Assembly (NCBI GenBank): GCA_017428725.1
Contig: JAFRQH010000035.1
Coordinates: forward strand, 1-43,346
DNA length: 43,346 bases
Direction of reading: 5' to 3'
Origin: Bacteroidales bacterium
Lineage (GTDB): Bacteria; Bacteroidota; Bacteroidia; Bacteroidales; UBA932
The notes below the pieces were generated by a model. The model ran no database searches. It saw nothing but the letters and a program-made list of their open reading frames with translations, and was not told where the DNA came from. The translations under genes and the position numbers were made by a program. Positions 38,914 to 43,346 of this stretch are shown in pieces (the first letter of the stretch is position 1; the number at the start of each line of letters is the position of its first letter).

Positions 38914-41900
38914 TTAGTTGAACAGATACTTGATACCGATAGAAGCAGACCAGCACTGGCCGAGAGCGTGGTTGTAGGTCCAGGTCTGGGTGCTGCCGCT
39001 GATGGAGGCCGGCGTGGAGAAGGTCGGATAACCCTCGGCGTCGACGCCCTCATACTTGAGGATGCGGGCCTCGGTGCCGATGGCCGGGTTGAGGTACTTG
39101 CTCACACCCCAGCTGGAGTTGAACAGGTTCAGCAGGTTCTTGATGTCCACGTTGAGCTGCAGCGTGTTGACGCTGCTGCCGATCCGGACGGTGAAGTCGT
39201 GCTTGTAGCTCAGGTCCACGCGGTGTACCCACGGGCTGTAGACGCTGTAGCCCTCGGCATACTGACCCTGGTGCTTGCTGAGGTACTTGTCCTTGTGGAC
39301 ATAGTCCATGAAGCGGGCAGCGTCGGTGTTGGAGACGAAGCGGAACTTGCCGGTGGAGACCTGGTCGTCCGTCGGGATGTAGACGGTGTCGAAGTTGTAA
39401 CCGTCGCTGTTCATGTCGTTGACCATCATATAGGAGTAGTTGTAGCCGCCACGCCAGGTCTCATAGATGAGGCTGTAGTGGTTGCCGCTCTTGTCGTGAT
39501 GGGTCACGGAAGCCACGAAGCGGTCCGGGGTCACATACTGGGAGTTGTGGAGGGCGATGTAGTTCGGGCCCTCGACGGTCGGCACGTAGGTGAAGGCGGA
39601 CTCGGCGGCGCTGCCCGGCATACCGGTCACCTCCTTGGAGACGGTGTGGGTGTAGGCGGCCATCAGGCTCAGGCCCTCGATCGGGCGGGCGTTGAGAGTC
39701 ACGCTGCCGGACCAGCCATAGCCCTTGTTGGTGTTCTCCAGGACGAAGGCCTTGGTGTTGGTACGATAGCCGGCAGGATAGATCGGACGGTTGTCGGCGC
39801 CGTTGAAGCGGGCGAAGCCGCCCACGTTGGGAATGCTCCAGTCGGAGATGGACACGGCGTTGAGCGTCTTGTTGAAGATGCCCTCAACCTCGATCGAGAA
39901 CGGGAAGGAGGTCGGGAAGGAATAGTCGACGGCGAGGGAGCTCTTCCAGACCTGCGGCATCTTGAACCTGCGGTCCACGCCGTTGACGGCGGAAGGCACG
40001 GTGCCGTTCTCCGGCTTGATGGTGGTCGGATAACCCATGCCGGTGAGCTTCTGGTAGAGGGCGTCGATCGTGGCCTTGCCGTCCTTGTCGGTTGCCATGC
40101 CGCCGGCGAACTGGTTCATGTCGATGTAGCGGTTGCCATTGGCGTCGGTCGTGTAGGCGCCGGAGTAGTTCTCGTAGCCACGGACAGGAGCGCTGGTCTT
40201 GCCGTCATAGACTTTGGTCTTGGCGTTGAGGTTGGCCTGGTACTGCACCATACCGCCGTTGGTCGGCATGTTGGTGAAGAACACGAGCGGGAGACGGCCG
40301 GAGAAGAGGCCGGTACCGCCGCGGACGCGCAGGGACTTGTCGCCGAGGACGTCCCAGTTGAAACCGATACGCGGGGAGACCGTCACCTTGGAGGTGGGCC
40401 ACTTGCCGGTGTCGATGTGCTGCTCCGTGTAGCCGTAGGCGCGCGGATAATAGCTGAGCTGGTAGATCGCGGCGTTGGTCATCAGGTCGCCGTTGTTGAA
40501 GAACAGGCCGTCCAGACGCACGCCGGCGGTGAGCTTGAACTTGTCGGTGATGTTCCACTCATCCTGGCCGTAGATACCGGCCTTGTAGAACTGCACGCGG
40601 GCAGCAGGCTTCTGCTCGCCGTTGTAGCCGTAGGTGAGGTTGACAACCTCGGGAGCGGCGCTGTTCAGGAAGTCGCTCACGGAGTTGTAGCGGTAGTAAC
40701 CGGTACCGTTACGCATATACTGGTTGTCCGCCATCTGGTACTCGAAGTTCACGCCACCGGTGATCTTGTGGTCGCCCACATAGTAAGTGAGGTCGTCCTT
40801 GATGTTGGCCACGGTGTTGTGCACGGCGTTGTTCCAGGTGAAGAGCTCATAGCCCAGGGCCATATAGTTGTTGGTCCCGACGCCGTCCTCCATCAGGTCG
40901 CCGTCAAGGATGTCGATGAACGGGAACTCGGCGGAGCCGGAGCCGCGGATGTCGTCAAGCTTGGAATAAGTGGCGAGGAACTGGTTGGAGAGGTTGTCGC
41001 TCAGGCGGCTGTTGAGGTCCACGGAGAAGGTGCTCACGACATTCTGCTGCGAGTACATCGAGTTGGCGAAGGACATCGAATACTGGGACATACGGGCGCC
41101 GGCCATACGGGAGCCACCGTCCATCGAGGTGGCGTTGGGAGCGCTCCAACGGTTGTTGAGCGTGTAGTTGTAGCGGAAGGCGAGCTTGTGCCGGTCGTTA
41201 ATGTTCCAGTCGATGCGGGCGAGGAGCTTGAGGTTGTTCTCGTCGGCCGGGAAGTTGGTCCAGGAACCGGTGTCGTAGCCGTACTTGGACTTCGCGAAGT
41301 CGGACACGCGCTTGAGGTCGTCGAGCCGGGTGCGGGAGATGTACTTGTCCGCATCGGCCTTGCCGTCGGTGCTGCCCTGCCAGCGGTTGGCGATGGTCGG
41401 GATCTTGACGTATTCGGCGTTGACGAAGAAGAAGAGCTTGTTCTTGACGATCGGGCCGCCAAGGGTGAAGCCATAGGTCGTGTGGCGGTCGATGGCGCGG
41501 GCGCCGGCGATCTGCTCACCGTCCACGGTGTCACCGTGCAGGTTCTCGTTGCGGTGGTAGATGTAGGCCGTGCCGCGGAAGGTGTTGGTACCGGACTTGG
41601 TGATGGCGTTGACGCCGCCGCCGATGAAGTTGGTCTGACGGACATCGTACGGGGAGATCACCACCTGCATCTCCTCGATGGCGTCGATGGAGATCGGGTT
41701 GCCGCCACCGGGCAGGCCGTCGTTCAGACCGAAGTTGTTGTTGAAGTTGGCACCGTCCACGGTGAAGTTGGCCGTACGGCCGTCAGCACCGGCGAAGGTC
41801 ATCCCGTTGCCGCCGTAAGGAGAGAGGCGGGTCACATCGGTGATGTTGCGGGTCACGGTCGGCAGGGCGGTGATCTGGTTGCTGTTGATGTTGGTCGCGG

Positions 41901-42309
41901 CACCGGTCTTCTCGGTGGCGAACTTGGAAGCAGCGTCGGAGATCACGATCGCCTCGCTGAGCATCTCACTGTCGTCGGGAAGTTCGACGTTGAGGGCATA
42001 GGCCTCGGCGAGCTGGAGGGTGACATCCGTGTAAGTCACGTTCTGGAAGCCCAGGCAGCTGACCTCGACGGTGTACGGGCCACCGGCACGCATACCATTG
42101 ATGGTGTAACGGCCTTCGGCATTGGCCACAGCGTAGTACTGCGTACCGGAGGGCGTGTGGACCGCGATGACTGCCGCACCGGCAATCGGCTCCCCGCTCT
42201 TGTCGGCCACGCGGCCGTTAAGCGTGGAGGTTGTCACCTGCGCAAAGGCAGACACAACAAAAAGCATTGCTGCGAAAGACAGCAAAAGGCTCTTGATGGT
42301 TTGTTTCAT
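38914..42309 (-). CDS. TonB-dependent receptor, Oar-like
   Basis: This 1131-residue outer-membrane protein has a signal peptide (residues 1-23, cleavage before QVTT), a carboxypeptidase-regulatory-like domain (about 28-110; LNGRVADKSGEPIAGAAV), a TonB-box-like stretch (EAIVISDAA, 119-127), a plug (about 135-240) and a large beta barrel that ends in IKYLFN. It belongs to the Oar-like group, which normally lacks a SusD partner. It is first in an operon with the OB-fold lipoprotein, which starts 14 bp after it, and the nuclease operon follows on the same strand. Its substrate is unknown; gene order suggests nucleic-acid fragments. The start at 42309 was chosen because it begins the signal peptide. 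Confidence 0.92.
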   Translation of the reverse strand: MKQTIKSLLLSFAAMLFVVSAFAQVTTSTLNGRVADKSGEPIAGAAVIAVHTPSGTQYYAVANAEGRYTINGMRAGGPYTVEVSCLGFQNVTYTDVTLQLAEAYALNVELPDDSEMLSEAIVISDAASKFATEKTGAATNINSNQITALPTVTRNITDVTRLSPYGGNGMTFAGADGRTANFTVDGANFNNNFGLNDGLPGGGNPISIDAIEEMQVVISPYDVRQTNFIGGGVNAITKSGTNTFRGTAYIYHRNENLHGDTVDGEQIAGARAIDRHTTYGFTLGGPIVKNKLFFFVNAEYVKIPTIANRWQGSTDGKADADKYISRTRLDDLKRVSDFAKSKYGYDTGSWTNFPADENNLKLLARIDWNINDRHKLAFRYNYTLNNRWSAPNATSMDGGSRMAGARMSQYSMSFANSMYSQQNVVSTFSVDLNSRLSDNLSNQFLATYSKLDDIRGSGSAEFPFIDILDGDLMEDGVGTNNYMALGYELFTWNNAVHNTVANIKDDLTYYVGDHKITGGVNFEYQMADNQYMRNGTGYYRYNSVSDFLNSAAPEVVNLTYGYNGEQKPAARVQFYKAGIYGQDEWNITDKFKLTAGVRLDGLFFNNGDLMTNAAIYQLSYYPRAYGYTEQHIDTGKWPTSKVTVSPRIGFNWDVLGDKSLRVRGGTGLFSGRLPLVFFTNMPTNGGMVQYQANLNAKTKVYDGKTSAPVRGYENYSGAYTTDANGNRYIDMNQFAGGMATDKDGKATIDALYQKLTGMGYPTTIKPENGTVPSAVNGVDRRFKMPQVWKSSLAVDYSFPTSFPFSIEVEGIFNKTLNAVSISDWSIPNVGGFARFNGADNRPIYPAGYRTNTKAFVLENTNKGYGWSGSVTLNARPIEGLSLMAAYTHTVSKEVTGMPGSAAESAFTYVPTVEGPNYIALHNSQYVTPDRFVASVTHHDKSGNHYSLIYETWRGGYNYSYMMVNDMNSDGYNFDTVYIPTDDQVSTGKFRFVSNTDAARFMDYVHKDKYLSKHQGQYAEGYSVYSPWVHRVDLSYKHDFTVRIGSSVNTLQLNVDIKNLLNLFNSSWGVSKYLNPAIGTEARILKYEGVDAEGYPTFSTPASISGSTQTWTYNHALGQCWSASIGIKYLFN

Positions 42310-42380
42310 AACAGTTTGATAATATGGTAAAATTGAGTTAATTGCAATCAATCAAGCTACTAACCTCGCATTTTAAGTCG

Positions 42381-42412
42381 CAAAGATAATTCAGTTAAAC
42401 GAAAAGGGCAAA
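42381..42412 (-). promoter_or_regulatory. TonB receptor promoter
   Basis: On the minus strand TTTG (42412-42409), a 20-bp spacer and TATCTTTG (42388-42381) fit the consensus. The leader is about 65-70 nt, unlike most genes in the window. Confidence 0.85.
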
Positions 42413-42422
42413 CGCTTCGCCC
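42406..42422. promoter_or_regulatory. palindrome over the -33 region of both divergent promoters
   Basis: GGGCAAA and its near-complement TTCGCCC (one mismatch, 3-nt centre) lie over the TonB-receptor -33 element and abut the expected metK -33 region. It is followed by ATTTTTT, so it also looks like a terminator, but there is no gene upstream for it to end. It could be an operator. Confidence 0.4.
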
Positions 42423-42444
42423 ATTTTTTATCAACAATTATTCG

Positions 42445-42452
42445 TATCTTTG
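42445..42452 (+). promoter_or_regulatory. metK -7 box
   Basis: TATCTTTG (within CGTATCTTTG) lies 66 nt before ATG 42519. Transcription should begin near 42457, placing the whole SAM-II element in the leader. No clear TTG is seen at the -33 position. Confidence 0.75.
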
Positions 42453-42469
42453 CCCGCGAAAACAACCTA

Positions 42470-42518
42470 ACGAGGACAGATTTGAACCGCTTGCAACCTC
42501 GTCAAAAATGCTAAAAAG
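42470..42518 (+). ncRNA. SAM-II riboswitch controlling metK
   Basis: The element has the SAM-II features in order: P1 (ACGAGG 42470-42475 paired to CCTCGT 42497-42502), the loop with GATTTGAACCGCTTGCAA (42479-42496) and the 3' pseudoknot strand GCTAAAAAG (42510-42518). These match the classical SAM-II aptamer, which has GATTT, AACCG, TTGCAA and GCTAAAAAG in the same places. The 3' strand abuts ATG 42519. SAM binding should therefore hide the ribosome-landing site and stop translation. Recognition is from memory of the consensus, not from a covariance search. Confidence 0.9.
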
Positions 42519-43346
42519 ATGAATCACTTATTTACATCGGAGTCCGTCTCCGAAGGTCACCCCGACAAAGTCGCTGACCAGATTTCCGACGCCATCCTCG
42601 ACGAATTCCTCCGGCAGGACCCGGAGGCCAAAGTCGCCTGTGAAACCTTCTGCACCTCCGGTCTGGTGATCGTGGGTGGCGAGGTGTCCAGCGAGCGCGC
42701 CTATGTCGACATCCCCGCCACGGTGCGCCGCGTGATTGCGCGCATCGGCTACACCAAGGCCGAGTACGGCTTCGACGCCGCCTCGTGCGGGGTCATCTCC
42801 ACGATCCACGAGCAGAGCGCCGACATCCACCGCGGCGTGGTGCGCGCCGAGCCTGAGGCCCAGGGCGCCGGCGACCAGGGTATGATGTTCGGCTACGCGA
42901 GCACGGACACGGAGGAGTATATGCCCCTCGCCCTGTCCCTGTCGCACCGCCTGCTGCAGACCCTCTCGGACATCCGCCACAACGAACCGGCGCTGATGCC
43001 CTACCTGCGGCCCGACGCCAAGGCCCAGTTCACCATCGAGTTCACGGGACGCCGCACCCCGGTGCGCGTCCACACCATCGTCCTGAGCACGCAGCACGAC
43101 GAGTTCGACAGCGACGATGAGCGCATGCGCGCGCGTATAGAGAAGGATGTCCGGGAGATCGTCCTCCCCCGCCTGATCGCCTCCCTGCCGGAGCGCACGG
43201 CGCGGCTCTTCGACGGCAGCGCCATCCTGCACGTCAACCCCACCGGCAAGTTCGTCATCGGCGGCCCTGCCGGAGACACCGGCCTGACGGGCCGCAAGAT
43301 CATCGTGGACACCTACGGCGGACGCGGCGCCCACGGCGGCGGCGCC
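42519..43346 (+). CDS. metK: S-adenosylmethionine synthetase (3'-truncated by window edge)
   Basis: It makes SAM from methionine and ATP. The first 276 codons are present. The N terminus has the family ATP/Mg motif (FTSESVSEGHPDKVADQISD), then GAGDQGMMFGYA (methionine/ATP loop) and VNPTGKFVIGGPAGDTGLTG (in short pieces: VNPTGKFVIGGP, GDTGLTGRK). The window ends inside the GGRGAHGGGA signature, so roughly the last third is missing. A SAM-II riboswitch ends at the start codon, so the enzyme is repressed by its own product. It is divergent from the TonB receptor. Confidence 0.97.
   Translation, partial: MNHLFTSESVSEGHPDKVADQISDAILDEFLRQDPEAKVACETFCTSGLVIVGGEVSSERAYVDIPATVRRVIARIGYTKAEYGFDAASCGVISTIHEQSADIHRGVVRAEPEAQGAGDQGMMFGYASTDTEEYMPLALSLSHRLLQTLSDIRHNEPALMPYLRPDAKAQFTIEFTGRRTPVRVHTIVLSTQHDEFDSDDERMRARIEKDVREIVLPRLIASLPERTARLFDGSAILHVNPTGKFVIGGPAGDTGLTGRKIIVDTYGGRGAHGGGA

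Noticed and set aside
38899..42330. 1143-codon plus-strand open frame opposite the TonB receptor
   Set aside because: The minus strand has a signal peptide, plug and barrel; the plus-strand frame is Val/Gly/Asp/His-rich without any motif.
42406..42432. Terminator upstream of metK
   Set aside because: The hairpin and T run would need a plus-strand transcript from the TonB receptor region, where no plus-strand gene exists. An operator or chance is more likely.

Overview
The window reads as chromosomal DNA of a GC-rich member of the Bacteroidales, probably an uncultured gut or rumen lineage (the rank below order is a guess). The signs are the Bacteroidetes -33/-7 promoter pattern (TTG, about 20 bp, TAnnTTTG) at many genes, absence of Shine-Dalgarno leaders, an Oar-like TonB-dependent receptor, BACON-domain lipoproteins, DUF5020 outer-membrane proteins and GH2/GH31 enzymes with export signals. 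I found no tRNA, rRNA, CRISPR array, insertion sequence or phage segment. Coding is dense: the longest gene-free stretch is about 280 bp (3628-3906), so nothing over 300 bp is empty.

Layout. (1) 1-3158: 3' part of rpoC with a strong terminator. (2) 3163-11433: a sulfur amino-acid island, with an Lrp/AsnC regulator divergent from metY, then cysK, cysE (opposite strand), metF and metH. (3) 11464-17750: a U32-family protein, a PA14-containing GH31 lipoprotein, exonuclease III, cysS and a small PH-like membrane protein. (4) 17751-21695: a polyprenyl synthase-rsgA-MATE operon divergent from an XTP/dITP pyrophosphatase. (5) 21805-25782: an apt-DUF5020-purine permease operon, followed by a second DUF5020 gene coupled to ogt. 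(6) 25858-28781: RNase R and three small envelope proteins. (7) 28717-42309, all minus strand: TonB receptor and triple OB-fold lipoprotein, then secreted nuclease, EEP lipoprotein, M3 peptidase, GH2 and gpmI. (8) 42310-43346: a SAM-II riboswitch and the 5' part of metK.

How the genes fit together. cysE and cysK make cysteine, metY makes homocysteine, metF/metH methylate it to methionine and metK makes SAM; cysS charges tRNA with cysteine. Control is visible at two points: an array of Lrp-like half-sites before metY, and a SAM-II riboswitch that ends at the metK start codon. A second theme is nucleic-acid or purine salvage: a DUF5020 barrel, a purine permease and apt could take up and trap purine bases, and the TonB receptor, OB-fold lipoprotein, nuclease and EEP enzyme could capture and degrade extracellular nucleic acid. 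This second theme is inference from domains and gene order.

A recurring property is that the -7 box lies only 2-8 bp upstream of the start codon at nine genes, which predicts leaderless or nearly leaderless mRNAs. metY, metK, the TonB receptor and gpmI have longer leaders instead.
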